From contig JAKAAA010000032.1 of assembly GCA_021797295.1 (NCBI GenBank), positions 1 to 11,753 on the forward strand: 11,753 bases of DNA. Direction: 5' to 3'. The notes under the pieces were generated by a model that was not told where the DNA came from, did not search any database, and saw nothing but the letters and a program-made list of their open reading frames with translations. Shown here in pieces: positions 1-8,041 of the stretch. The position numbers and the translations under genes were made by a program. The stretch's first letter is position 1. Every line of letters begins with the position of its first letter. The stretch is from Thermoplasmata archaeon. Lineage in GTDB: Archaea > Thermoplasmatota > Thermoplasmata > Thermoplasmatales > Thermoplasmataceae.

Positions 1-401
1 GGCACTTCCTTCCCTATTTTTTTTATTGTGGGAATAAGCGAAAATAAAAGGACAAGGCCAAATATCACATAAACTATCCAGATTAAAGCATGCTTATCTA
101 TAAACACCAGGGTCAGGGACCCGACTATGGCACCTGTAGTTGTTGCTATTTCCAGCCCTATGCCAATTTTTATATTTGCTATTTTCTTCTTTGTATAGGC
201 ACTTGCAGAACCAGCAGAGGTTGCTATTGTAGATATCAAACTTGCACCTGCAGCGAAAATAAACGGTATACCATAAAACAGGGTAAGAACTGGGACAAGA
301 ACAGTTCCTCCACCGAGACCGGTGAGCGACCCTATGAAACCGGCAATAATGGAACCAAAGACGATTGTAAGGAATTTGACAATTATCAGAATTAATGTCA
401 T
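1..401 (-). CDS. TauE/SafE-family membrane permease, N-terminal part (runs off window)
   Basis: Reading the minus strand from an ATG at 401 gives 133 codons with no stop before the window edge, so the C-terminal half is missing. The translation is very hydrophobic and begins with a membrane helix (about residues 3-24) that leads into a glycine-rich turn, GSLTGLGGGTVLVPVL (24-39), the signature of the TauE/SafE (sulfite exporter/anion permease) family. Further helices follow at about 46-66, 80-100 and 105-124, with the positive segment YTKKK (69-73) between them. The family moves organosulfur anions, sulfite or other small anions across the cytoplasmic membrane; the substrate here cannot be read from the sequence. 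It is divergent from the molybdenum-cofactor operon, with 147 bases between. A link to sulfite chemistry and molybdoenzymes is possible but only inferred. The family call is firm. Confidence 0.85.
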   Translation of the reverse strand, partial: MTLILIIVKFLTIVFGSIIAGFIGSLTGLGGGTVLVPVLTLFYGIPFIFAAGASLISTIATSAGSASAYTKKKIANIKIGIGLEIATTTGAIVGSLTLVFIDKHALIWIVYVIFGLVLLFSLIPTIKKIGKEV

Positions 402-548
402 TTACAGTTTATTACTTAACCATATTTATTATTTATTGATAGATATTATATTTATACATAGAATAAATTGCCAGTTAGCATCAATATGTAAGGCTGGTAG
501 GGTGGCTATAAACATTAATACAAAGAATAAATAACAGTCCGTAGGGTT
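402..548. promoter_or_regulatory. Divergent promoter region between the permease and moeA genes
   Basis: This AT-rich spacer separates two divergent genes. For the minus-strand permease, an A/T box at 421-430 (AATAAATATG on the minus strand) is centred about 25 bases from the ATG at 401, the spacing of a leaderless archaeal transcript. For plus-strand moeA, the box CTATAAACA at 506-514 would place the transcript start near 535 and leave a leader of about 14 bases carrying GTAGGG just before the ATG at 549. A second A/T box at 526-533 would instead fit a start near the alternative ATG at 564. A further TATA-like run at 444-455 has no obvious gene at the right distance. No BRE or operator is clear, and the boxes are assigned by spacing only. 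Confidence 0.35.
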
Positions 549-1778
549 ATGGTAAAACATATTATGGAGAGGTTTGACAGTTTAATGCCATACAGAGAGG
601 CAGTTTTAATATTCGACGGAGTACCATGGAATTTGCCAGATCATGATACAGTAAATATTGAAGATGCCGCAGGTAAAATTTCCGCCTGCAATGTATTTTC
701 CCCAGTTGACATTCCCGATAAGAACAAGGCTGCCATGGACGGTTATGCTGTGAAACATCTGGATACAGTGAATGCCTCGGATCACAATCCTGCAAGGCTT
801 GATCTAGCTGGTGTGAACATGGCAGGCGGGACTGCAGGAGAGCCACTTAAGGATGGCCAGTGCAGGGAGATCTATACAGGGTCGATCATGCCTGAAGGAG
901 CCGATGCTGTAATCAAGGTTGAAAAATGTGAACAGTACGGTGATCATATTTACGTTTATTCGCCGGTAATGGCCGGAGAAAATGTAGCATCTATAGGAGA
1001 GGATTTAACCAGAGGAAGTACCATTCTCAAGGATAAATCCATCGTAAGGCCCCAGAATATTTCATCCATGACTGCAGCAGGCATTAAATCCCTTAAGGTA
1101 TACCGGAATATTACAATTGGTATTGTAAATACCGGAATGGAACTTGTAACCGGCCAGATCAATAATTCAACCGGTTCCCTGTTAAGGTCATTTTATAGAA
1201 TGCCTTTCATAGATACCTTAGACGGCGGAATTGCTGATGACAGTATAGATTCTATAATGGAAAAGGTCTCAAATCTCAGGGAGAAATGCAATATAATTAT
1301 AGCAACGGGCGGAAGCAGCCTTGGAAGGAAAGACCTGACGACTGATGCAATATCCCGGCTGGGTAAAATGCTGTTTTCAGGAGTTTCCATCAAACCCGGG
1401 AGAACCATAGCCCTGTTCAACATGGATAATATCCCGGTTCTATCAGTCTCTGGTCTTCCAGTTGCTGCCCTTCTATCTTCACTTATTTTTGTAAACAGAT
1501 ACGTGCACAATGCTTTCGGCATAGAACTTACAGAAAGGATGCCGGCCATACTGGAAGAAAGAATACACAACAAAACCGGGTTTACAACATTTCAGGCTAT
1601 GGATACATTTGAGAAGGGAGGTGAACTGCACGCAAGGCCTCTGGAGACCACCGCTTCAGGAAGAATTTCCTCGCTTCTCCAGGGCAATTCCTTTACTTGC
1701 ATAGACGAAAATCTGGAGGGAATAGAGGAGGGTACCAGGATAATAATCAATATAATAGGTGATATAAGATGGGAATGA
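549..1778 (+). CDS. moeA: MoeA-family molybdopterin molybdenumtransferase, divergent paralogue
   Basis: At 409 residues this is the normal length of a MoeA protein, which inserts molybdate (or tungstate) into adenylylated molybdopterin in the cytoplasm. Family landmarks appear in order: AAMDGYAV (61-68), YTGSIMPEGADAV (109-121), GENVASIGEDLTRG (143-156), RPQNISSMTAAG (167-178), an NTGMEL motif (194-199) and a C-terminal MoeA domain from about 330. Three active-site loops differ from what is usual: NTGMEL instead of STGDEL, ATGGSSLGRKD (252-262) instead of a GG-S-GD-D loop, and GLPVAAL (302-308) without the GN of GLPGNPVS. Catalysis may therefore be weak, or it may bind a different ligand. An alternative ATG lies at 564 (residue 6); the first MoeA-like residues follow it, so both starts are acceptable. 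Its stop overlaps the next moeA by 10 bases, which implies coupled translation. Confidence 0.9.
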   Translation: MVKHIMERFDSLMPYREAVLIFDGVPWNLPDHDTVNIEDAAGKISACNVFSPVDIPDKNKAAMDGYAVKHLDTVNASDHNPARLDLAGVNMAGGTAGEPLKDGQCREIYTGSIMPEGADAVIKVEKCEQYGDHIYVYSPVMAGENVASIGEDLTRGSTILKDKSIVRPQNISSMTAAGIKSLKVYRNITIGIVNTGMELVTGQINNSTGSLLRSFYRMPFIDTLDGGIADDSIDSIMEKVSNLREKCNIIIATGGSSLGRKDLTTDAISRLGKMLFSGVSIKPGRTIALFNMDNIPVLSVSGLPVAALLSSLIFVNRYVHNAFGIELTERMPAILEERIHNKTGFTTFQAMDTFEKGGELHARPLETTASGRISSLLQGNSFTCIDENLEGIEEGTRIIINIIGDIRWE

Positions 1779-3523
1779 TTTTTCATAACCTTATTAAATT
1801 CAGGGAGGCTGAAGAAAAGATAATGGTCAATTCCGTAAAAATTCATGAGACCGAAAAGATAAGGATAAGTGATGCCAATGGTAGAATATCTGCTGAGGAT
1901 ATATATAGCGCCAGCAATCTTCCCCTGTATTCCAGGTCCCAGGTTGATGGATACGCAGTGATTGCATCTGATCTTGTTGGTGCGTCACGGGAATCACCTG
2001 TGGCACTTGAACTTGCCGGGGAAACCAGTATAGGCGAACCTGCAGTTGAATTTCCCGGAAATGGGAAATGTATAAAGGTGCCAACAGGTGGTGTTATTCC
2101 TGTAGGTGCCGATGCCATGGTACCATTTGAGGATACAGAGATAAGTGGAAACCGTGTTGTATTCTTCAGTAAAATCGAACGGTTTCATGAACTTTCCAAT
2201 TCCGGCATTGATGTGATAAGGGGCGAAAGGCTTCTGGGCAACGGGTCAATGATAGATCCTAGAAGCATAGCCGTGATGGCATCCACCGGTGTTGGAACTG
2301 TAACTGTAATCAGGAAAATCAGGATAGGCATAGTGTCCACAGGAAATGAACTTCTTTATCCTGGCATGGAATACAGAGAGGGCAAAATTTACGAATCAAA
2401 CAGCATATCCATATACTCTGAACTCAAAAGTCATACTGCCTTTGAAGTTAAAAACTATGGAATTATAAAGGATGACTATTCAGAGATAAAAAGATCTATA
2501 GATAAATCCATTGAGGAAAATGATGTAACGATTACTATCGGTAGCACATCAGCCGGAGATCACGATATGGTTTACCTTATCCTCGGTGAGAAAAATCCAG
2601 GAATAATTTTCCATGGGATACGTGTTAAACCTGGAAAACCCGCGATATTTGCAAAATCAGGAGATAAATTAATCTTTGGCCTCCCTGGTTTTCCAGTCTC
2701 ATCAATGATGATCTTATATTCCCTTGTTATTCCTGCATTATTCCTCATGGCTGGGCATAAATTTTCATACACGGAAATAAATGCCACATCAGGGGATCGC
2801 ATTGGACTTCATGAGGGAAATACAGATCTTCTCCTGTTGAAACTGGTAAATTACAACGGAAAATACTTTGCCTATCAGGTGCCAGGAAACTCCGGGTCAA
2901 TATCCCGAATAAGCAGGGCTACAGGTTTTTCCATAGTGGATTCCAGATCATCATATATTGCCCGGCATTCTGATTTAAAAATAAAATTATTCACATCAAC
3001 AATTCCGGAAATTCTATTCTACGGGCAGTACCTTCCTGCCATGGAAAAGATGCACGGGGAAATACTGGATGCATCTACATTTGTTGAGGCCGGAAAGAAT
3101 GAAATTATAAGATCCATGGAATCCGGGGATGCTGATGTTTACTTCTGGAATTACATGGAACTGCCTGATATCAATAATATTGACGATGCTGTAACATATA
3201 AAATCCCCTATGGTGTGGCCTACAGAACTGACAATTATAAAACCATGGCAGTAATGTACCGTGGATCAGGTCTGCAAGATTACTCCAATGAAATATTGAG
3301 ACATGAAGATTTAACATATCTTGACAATCCAGAAATTATCTGCGATTACGTAAAAAATGGAAGATGCGATGCAGGAATCACTTATAAACAGTATGCGGAA
3401 CTTTATTCCCTGAAGTTTGAACAGAAGGGATACTTAACTTTTCATGTAATGATAAATAAGAACAGCATGAGGTACAAAGAATTGAAGAATGCTTTTATAG
3501 CCATTGCCGGAGAATATCAATGA
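1769..3523 (+). CDS. moeA: MoeA fused to a C-terminal PBP-like domain
   Basis: This 584-residue protein has a complete MoeA part (about 1-405) and a C-terminal extension (about 406-584). The MoeA part keeps the consensus loops its upstream paralogue lacks: SQVDGYAV (57-64), VPTGGVIPVGADAMVPFE (104-121), STGNEL (190-195), GSTSAGDHDMV (258-268), VKPGKP (286-291) and GLPGFPVSS (304-312). It is therefore the better candidate for the active molybdenum/tungsten insertase. The extension resembles the LysR-substrate/PBP-like domain that several archaeal MoeA proteins carry, ending in a recognisable stretch NGRCDAGITYKQYAELYSL (530-548) and a typical hydrophobic tail. The usual arginine/glycine-rich central motif is not visible, so this domain is divergent. 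It may sense or bind the oxyanion (inference). The ATG at 1769 lies inside the end of the preceding gene, and an ATG at 1775 is an alternative start. The stop overlaps mobA. Confidence 0.9.
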   Translation: MGMIFHNLIKFREAEEKIMVNSVKIHETEKIRISDANGRISAEDIYSASNLPLYSRSQVDGYAVIASDLVGASRESPVALELAGETSIGEPAVEFPGNGKCIKVPTGGVIPVGADAMVPFEDTEISGNRVVFFSKIERFHELSNSGIDVIRGERLLGNGSMIDPRSIAVMASTGVGTVTVIRKIRIGIVSTGNELLYPGMEYREGKIYESNSISIYSELKSHTAFEVKNYGIIKDDYSEIKRSIDKSIEENDVTITIGSTSAGDHDMVYLILGEKNPGIIFHGIRVKPGKPAIFAKSGDKLIFGLPGFPVSSMMILYSLVIPALFLMAGHKFSYTEINATSGDRIGLHEGNTDLLLLKLVNYNGKYFAYQVPGNSGSISRISRATGFSIVDSRSSYIARHSDLKIKLFTSTIPEILFYGQYLPAMEKMHGEILDASTFVEAGKNEIIRSMESGDADVYFWNYMELPDINNIDDAVTYKIPYGVAYRTDNYKTMAVMYRGSGLQDYSNEILRHEDLTYLDNPEIICDYVKNGRCDAGITYKQYAELYSLKFEQKGYLTFHVMINKNSMRYKELKNAFIAIAGEYQ

Positions 3524-4074
3524 TGGCGATAATTTTTGCAAAGAAAAGCCAGAGACTAAAAGACAAGCACACCATGGATATATGCGGGGAGCATCTTATA
3601 GATAGGGTGTCAAGAATAATCTTAGAGTCGAATTTATTTGAGGAAATAATACTTTTTACAAAAAACTCTCTACTTTCATCTAAATACTGTATAACTGAAA
3701 ATGATGCAACCGAAGGTGTTCTTATTGATTCAATCCTATATTCCATTGGAAAGCATAAAGAGTTTCTAGCCGTCGGTGGCGATATGCCCTATATTGACAA
3801 GGGTCTGATTGATAACATAATTAAAAGCTACAGTGGAACTGCCATCACATGTACGGCCGACGGATTTTACCAGCCTCTTTTCACTGTTTACACGGAAAAA
3901 CTCTACAAACCAATGAAGGAATACAGAAATAATGGTGGGGAAAGTGTAAGCAGGTTTCTCGGTACATCTGAAATTCAGGCACTAAGAGTTGAAAGTGAAA
4001 AATTGAGGAGTATAAATTATATGTCTGATCTGAATGAAGCACGGAGAATTCTGTGTGGGGTGAAAAATGATTAA
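3520..4074 (+). CDS. mobA: MobA-like molybdenum cofactor guanylyltransferase
   Basis: This 184-residue protein of the nucleotidyltransferase fold resembles MobA, which transfers GMP from GTP to Mo-molybdopterin to form the guanine dinucleotide cofactor. The visible landmarks are VGGDMPYI (85-92, the metal-binding GDMP loop), FYQPLFTVY (116-124), SVSRFL (142-147) and SINYMSDL (164-171, the NxNTPEDL equivalent). The N-terminal nucleotide loop is unusual: the family consensus LAGGxSxRMGxDK is here IFAKKSQRLKDK (5-16), keeping the Arg and the DK but losing both glycines. Its function is best supported by context, because it follows two moeA genes and meets mobB end to end. The ATG at 3520 overlaps the moeA stop in an ATGATG arrangement; the second ATG (3523) is equally usable. 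Alternatives are a MobA paralogue or a related sugar- or CMP-type transferase. Confidence 0.75.
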   Translation: MMAIIFAKKSQRLKDKHTMDICGEHLIDRVSRIILESNLFEEIILFTKNSLLSSKYCITENDATEGVLIDSILYSIGKHKEFLAVGGDMPYIDKGLIDNIIKSYSGTAITCTADGFYQPLFTVYTEKLYKPMKEYRNNGGESVSRFLGTSEIQALRVESEKLRSINYMSDLNEARRILCGVKND

Positions 4075-4080
4075 AATAAT

Positions 4081-4548
4081 CTAATTCTCAATTCCCGTCG
4101 TAATTATTTTAAGGATTCTGTTGACTTCTTCAGGGTAAACTATGCATTTGCCAGTGTAAGTGCTGTTATTTGCCATTATCATATAATTATATCCATATTT
4201 CAGGTAATCCTCACTGCCGAGTACAAGAAATCTGGTACCTTTTCCATAATCCCTGAACCCCTCTATAAATATTATATCACAGTATCTGTTATCATCGATT
4301 ATCCTATCCAGTTCCATATGCTCCCTAAACATTTTATATGTCCTGTCAGGTGTTATGCCATAGGTTACATCAGCTCCAGCATCTTCCATAATCCATGTAT
4401 CCTTTCCATGGGTGTCCAGCGATATGTTTCCATGGGGAATGTCCTTTATATATACTATTTTATACTGACCGGAAAGTACGGAAATTAGATTTTGGATTAC
4501 CGTAGTTTTTCCGGATGAAGATGATCCAAAAAAGGTAAAAATTTTCAT
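4081..4548 (-). CDS. mobB: MobB-like molybdopterin-guanine dinucleotide biosynthesis GTPase
   Basis: This is a 155-residue P-loop protein. MKIFTFFGSSSSGKTT holds the Walker A motif (residues 8-16), DTHGKDTWIMEDAGAD (45-60) matches the DxxGKDSxxxxxAGA segment of MobB, and DIIFIEGFRD (91-100) is the Walker B-like VEGFK motif. MobB binds GTP and assists MobA in making the guanine dinucleotide form of the cofactor. I start at 4548 because the P-loop strand begins there and the longer reading frame (to 4644) would run into the preceding gene and add 32 residues unlike the family. An A/T box on the minus strand, TTTATATT at 4566-4573, is about 22 bases upstream and suits a leaderless message. The gene is convergent with mobA, with six bases between their stops, so the pathway is split over both strands. 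Confidence 0.88.
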   Translation of the reverse strand: MKIFTFFGSSSSGKTTVIQNLISVLSGQYKIVYIKDIPHGNISLDTHGKDTWIMEDAGADVTYGITPDRTYKMFREHMELDRIIDDNRYCDIIFIEGFRDYGKGTRFLVLGSEDYLKYGYNYMIMANNSTYTGKCIVYPEEVNRILKIITTGIEN

Positions 4549-4577
4549 ATTATTGCATTGCTGATAAATATAAAATT

Positions 4578-5159
4578 TTAAAGGAACAGATGGTATCCAA
4601 GTGCGAAGTTCAATGTGGCAGCAAAGGTAAGATACATCAACCATGTACCTGTAACCAGCTGGAAAAAGGCCTTAGTCCTTGCCCATGATGGTGAGTGTAC
4701 AAGGCTAGCAGGTATATCACTTACATAAACAAATGCAAGCAGTATGAAAAGAATCATTACAGGTACATCATCCCCCAGACCGAAGACTACGGCGCCTATT
4801 ATGGAAATCCACAGAAAACCAACTGCCATGAAACCATCAACCGTGGTATCAGCATTTTTATACTTGTTATATCCAAGGGCAAACCAGTGCACACCATAAG
4901 CAGTGAAGGCGAGTCCGGCCATATACAGTATTGGAGAGGATCTGAAGGCAGTGAATACAGTCAATCCCAGAAATATGTATGTTCCGGCAAGGAATTGCAT
5001 AAATCCCGGCATGAATATGCCCCATAATCCCATGGCATGGTTGACATTTTCATTGTTTTCCTTCGGGTACTTGAAAAATACAGCCCCTCCGAAAACAAAA
5101 TAACCGATTCCTAGACCGAAGAATCCAATCGCCAGAGGCGGTAAAGCTGCTGCAATCAT
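4578..5159 (-). CDS. GPR1/FUN34/YaaH-family membrane protein (acetate/succinate permease-like)
   Basis: About 193 residues in six hydrophobic segments with short charged loops, the size of the GPR1/FUN34/YaaH (AceTr) family, which forms small hexameric channels or symporters for acetate and related monocarboxylates. Two stretches support the family: PPLAIGFFGLGIGYFVFG near the N-terminus (the place of the NPAPLGL-type signature, here altered) and GIFMPGFMQFLAGTYIFL followed by GLAFTAYGVHWFALGY, which matches the family's FTSYGxFWL region. The substrate is not provable. I prefer the ATG at 5159 because the only good TATA box (about 5200-5212) would start transcription near 5178, downstream of the alternative ATG at 5192 (204 residues). 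The stop is 29 bases before the mobB start on the same strand, so read-through into mobB is possible. Confidence 0.65.
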   Translation of the reverse strand: MIAAALPPLAIGFFGLGIGYFVFGGAVFFKYPKENNENVNHAMGLWGIFMPGFMQFLAGTYIFLGLTVFTAFRSSPILYMAGLAFTAYGVHWFALGYNKYKNADTTVDGFMAVGFLWISIIGAVVFGLGDDVPVMILFILLAFVYVSDIPASLVHSPSWARTKAFFQLVTGTWLMYLTFAATLNFALGYHLFL

Positions 5160-5342
5160 AATAACACAACCCCACAGTCGATACTTAATCATTTCTATTT
5201 TTATAAATATATTGCATAATATTATGTCATTTTCAATTATACCTTAGATATTCCAATAATGTGACTAATGAAATTGATATTATATTTTATAATAGAGATG
5301 AAATATGCATGAATGGCATTATTTTTAAGAAATTAAAATTCC
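5160..5342 (-). promoter_or_regulatory. Promoter of the GPR1-like gene and spacer after the helicase gene
   Basis: On the minus strand ATATATTTATAAA (5212-5200) is a strong archaeal TATA box. A start about 25 bases downstream gives a leader of roughly 19 bases before the ATG at 5159, and this leader contains the G-rich run TGTGGGGTTGTG, a weak ribosome-binding candidate. The remainder (5213-5342) is almost pure A/T and receives transcripts from the helicase gene, whose stop is at 5343. T-runs such as ATTTTAATTTCTTAAAAAT at about 5322-5340 could end transcription. I see no gene in it. Confidence 0.45.
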
Positions 5343-8018
5343 TTATTTTTCCAGTAAGTCTCCTAGCCTTCTGCAGAGGGTATCATCGCATGGATAATTT
5401 AAATAATCCGCAATAAATTCATCAGGATCATTCTTATACTTCAGGAACCTGGCAATATATTTTTTTAACTGCTCCTCGGATCTCTTATCAGGCTGTTTAA
5501 AATTAATGCCATTGGAATTTTCTCCTGTATTTATTTTTCCCCTGAGGCTAATATAACCAATTGCAATATCTATATTTTTCATGTCTATGCCATTCTTGAT
5601 GGCATAAAGTAGTCTGTAAGCCAGGAGTTGAACCCGGTGGTGCGAAGACCTCTCCGTGTTCTTGTCTGTTTTATAATCAAGTATCACATATTTTTCCCCG
5701 TTGCTGAATACCGCATCAAGTTTTCCATAGAACATTATTGAATCTGATTCATCTGAGAACTCAGGGAACATCTGATTTACCCTTGCTATAACAGAAACTT
5801 CGGATTCGATCTGCTGCATACTGTATGTAGATTTTATCTGGTTAACAACAGACTCTATATTACCCAGTACTTTCCTGTCCTTCGTGGATAATATCTCTTC
5901 CTGAATTGCGCCCTTATAAAGTGATTCTGCCATTTCATGTGCATTCAAACCATAATAAAGAGCTTCGGTTTTCTCATTCAATTTCAATATATTATTCTTC
6001 AAAAGCCAGTATGGATTATCAAGGCTTATCAGAGAGTAAGAAAGCACATTCTTTGTTCTGAAAAATTCGTATATTTTATCCCTGAGCCAGTTATCATTAC
6101 TTTTAATGATTTTTTCTGAACCTATATAGTTTCCCGCCACAAACTGGAAATATGCTTCATCATATCTGTTTTTATCAGGCACCGGTGATTTCTCACTGAA
6201 TGCATCATCTATTACCAGCTCTGAATATTCAGGTATGAGATAGCCGGAAGCTTCCCTTGTTGATGCGCATATCCATAATTTCTCCCTCGCCCTTGTAAAT
6301 GCGACAAAATCAATTCTTATACTCTCATTTTTTAATTCATCATCTACATCTATTCCCCTTACTGTCTCTATTATGGACGAGACTATCAGGTCTATATATG
6401 CATCCGAAACTCTGGGCTTTTTTGGCAGATATACGACACGGTCAAATTCCCTGCCCTTTGCCTTATGCACAGTGGTGAGCACCAGTTTTGAATTGCCTGC
6501 TTTTATTCCATTTTCAGAATATGACAAATCAAGGAAATCAAAGAAGTTTTCTTTCGTATACTCCTTTTCACCCTGGAAGAATTCATCAATAGAGGATTTA
6601 ACAGTGGATGCAGTGAGGAAATATTCCTGGCTTATTGAGGCTGCAACCGGAAGTATCCTTGTATCGAATAGTTTTTTTATGCCCTCCTTTGATAGTTCCA
6701 TGTTCCTCAGGGAAAAAAATGGATTCCCTGTATCAAACCGGTCAATTGTGCTGCTATCATTATGCAGGGATTCTGAAATTTCAAAGGCTTCCTTTAGCGA
6801 TAATCCTGAGAATGGTGTTACTAAGGCAGAAATAATATCATCATCATTATCATAGAGGATTCCACGGAGAAATAGGGTAATATCTCTTTTTGCCTCGTTG
6901 ACGGAATGCACATTTGAATCGCTGGAATAATCGATATTATACTTATCAAGTAGTGTTGAAAGCATGTCTATCTGTGCATTTGTCCTTGCAATTATTCCGG
7001 TGGTGCCCTCATGGCTAGAAATTTCTGATATCCTGTTGATTACCGATTCTTCTGGAGACTCTGACTGTATTATGGTTACCTTTTCTCCCTTCTCATGCAC
7101 CCCTTTGAAATTTTCAAGCTCCTGTGTATCCTTCTCAAATTTCATATAGTAATTCTTTGAATATTCCAGAATAGTATCTGTGCTCCTGTAATTTGTTTTC
7201 ATATTTTCTTTGGCCACATCTTCATCTGCAAGCAAAGAATTAAATACGGATAATGCACCTCCCTGGAATCCAAAAATAGACTGCTTTCTGTCACCCACCA
7301 TGAATTTTATATTTCCGGAGGACTTTGCAATTGACGCTTCTATATCATTAATATCCTGGAGTTCATCCACGAAAACATATTTGTAGACTGTTTTACCATC
7401 AAATTTCTGAAATTCAAAAAGAAGGTCATTGAAATCCAGATTTCCCTTTTTTTCCTCGTAGTATTTGAATGCCTGATAAAAATAATCAAATAAATACTGT
7501 TCCTCCTCTGCCTCGATATTTTTTACTCTGCCCGTAGAAAATTTTTCCCCTATTCTTTTCGATATTTTATCTCTGAAATTCTCTATATCCTGAGGACTAA
7601 TACCGAAGCTTTTTATATACCTTATTGCATTTTCCAGCTTTGGTACTATTTCATTTATTACATAATCGCGAGCATAGTTGAATGCCCTCAGTTCTCTCAA
7701 TTTTTTATATATTAAATATCGCGCCATATTGTATGAAATAATAGAATTTTCTGATTTAATTCCTGGCAAATGGTTGAATGCAAGTGCGTGGAATGTATAT
7801 ATATTTATATCATAGGCAGTATATTTAATTATTTTCTTGTCAATTAACTTTTTATCGATGGTGTTCTGAAGCTGAGCTACCGCATTATTAGTGAATGTGA
7901 TGCAAAGTATGCTATCAGGCGATACCCCTTGTTCTATAAGATTAACCACCTCGTCAGCTATTCTGGTTGTTTTTCCAGTACCCGGATTGGATATTACCAG
8001 TGTATCTCTATTTATCAT
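5343..8018 (-). CDS. UvrD/Rep-like SF1A helicase fused to a RecB-type nuclease
   Basis: An 891-residue DNA repair or end-processing enzyme. Helicase motifs appear in order: Walker A SNPGTGKTT (10-18), CITFTNNA (39-46), YTFHALAF (74-81), motif II FVDELQD (216-222), VGDRKQSIFGFQGG (241-254), NYRST (276-280), TTVHKAKGREF (515-525) and VAFTRAREKL (572-581). The C-terminal third (about 655-885) is a PD-(D/E)xK nuclease: H694 in NAHEMAE, YGKLDAVF (764-771), VILDYKT (778-784) and the QLLAYRLLY helix (797-805). This matches AddA/RecB-like proteins that unwind DNA and degrade it by ATP-driven translocation. Two oddities: the protein begins only nine residues before the P-loop, so the Q motif is missing, and an in-frame stop at 8049-8051 with no start codon between rules out a longer form. 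An AT box at 8042-8049 puts the start codon at the leaderless distance. No AddB-type partner is visible. Confidence 0.92.
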   Translation of the reverse strand: MINRDTLVISNPGTGKTTRIADEVVNLIEQGVSPDSILCITFTNNAVAQLQNTIDKKLIDKKIIKYTAYDINIYTFHALAFNHLPGIKSENSIISYNMARYLIYKKLRELRAFNYARDYVINEIVPKLENAIRYIKSFGISPQDIENFRDKISKRIGEKFSTGRVKNIEAEEEQYLFDYFYQAFKYYEEKKGNLDFNDLLFEFQKFDGKTVYKYVFVDELQDINDIEASIAKSSGNIKFMVGDRKQSIFGFQGGALSVFNSLLADEDVAKENMKTNYRSTDTILEYSKNYYMKFEKDTQELENFKGVHEKGEKVTIIQSESPEESVINRISEISSHEGTTGIIARTNAQIDMLSTLLDKYNIDYSSDSNVHSVNEAKRDITLFLRGILYDNDDDIISALVTPFSGLSLKEAFEISESLHNDSSTIDRFDTGNPFFSLRNMELSKEGIKKLFDTRILPVAASISQEYFLTASTVKSSIDEFFQGEKEYTKENFFDFLDLSYSENGIKAGNSKLVLTTVHKAKGREFDRVVYLPKKPRVSDAYIDLIVSSIIETVRGIDVDDELKNESIRIDFVAFTRAREKLWICASTREASGYLIPEYSELVIDDAFSEKSPVPDKNRYDEAYFQFVAGNYIGSEKIIKSNDNWLRDKIYEFFRTKNVLSYSLISLDNPYWLLKNNILKLNEKTEALYYGLNAHEMAESLYKGAIQEEILSTKDRKVLGNIESVVNQIKSTYSMQQIESEVSVIARVNQMFPEFSDESDSIMFYGKLDAVFSNGEKYVILDYKTDKNTERSSHHRVQLLAYRLLYAIKNGIDMKNIDIAIGYISLRGKINTGENSNGINFKQPDKRSEEQLKKYIARFLKYKNDPDEFIADYLNYPCDDTLCRRLGDLLEK

Positions 8019-8041
8019 ACAGAAACTAATAGTGTACTCTT

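Noticed and set aside
90..534. Two overlapping plus-strand open frames near the left end (90-395, 322-534)
   Set aside because: Low-complexity, cysteine/tyrosine-rich translations opposite a clear TauE/SafE permease on the minus strand or in the divergent promoter region; no start signals or family features.
4549..4644. 32-residue N-terminal extension of mobB
   Set aside because: It would overlap the preceding membrane-protein gene, and its residues are unlike MobB, which begins at the P-loop strand; a TATA-like box fits the shorter start.
6373..6855. 160-residue plus-strand frame inside the helicase gene
   Set aside because: It is antisense to the helicase-nuclease between its NYRS and VI motifs; serine/phenylalanine-rich shadow translation without any recognisable domain.
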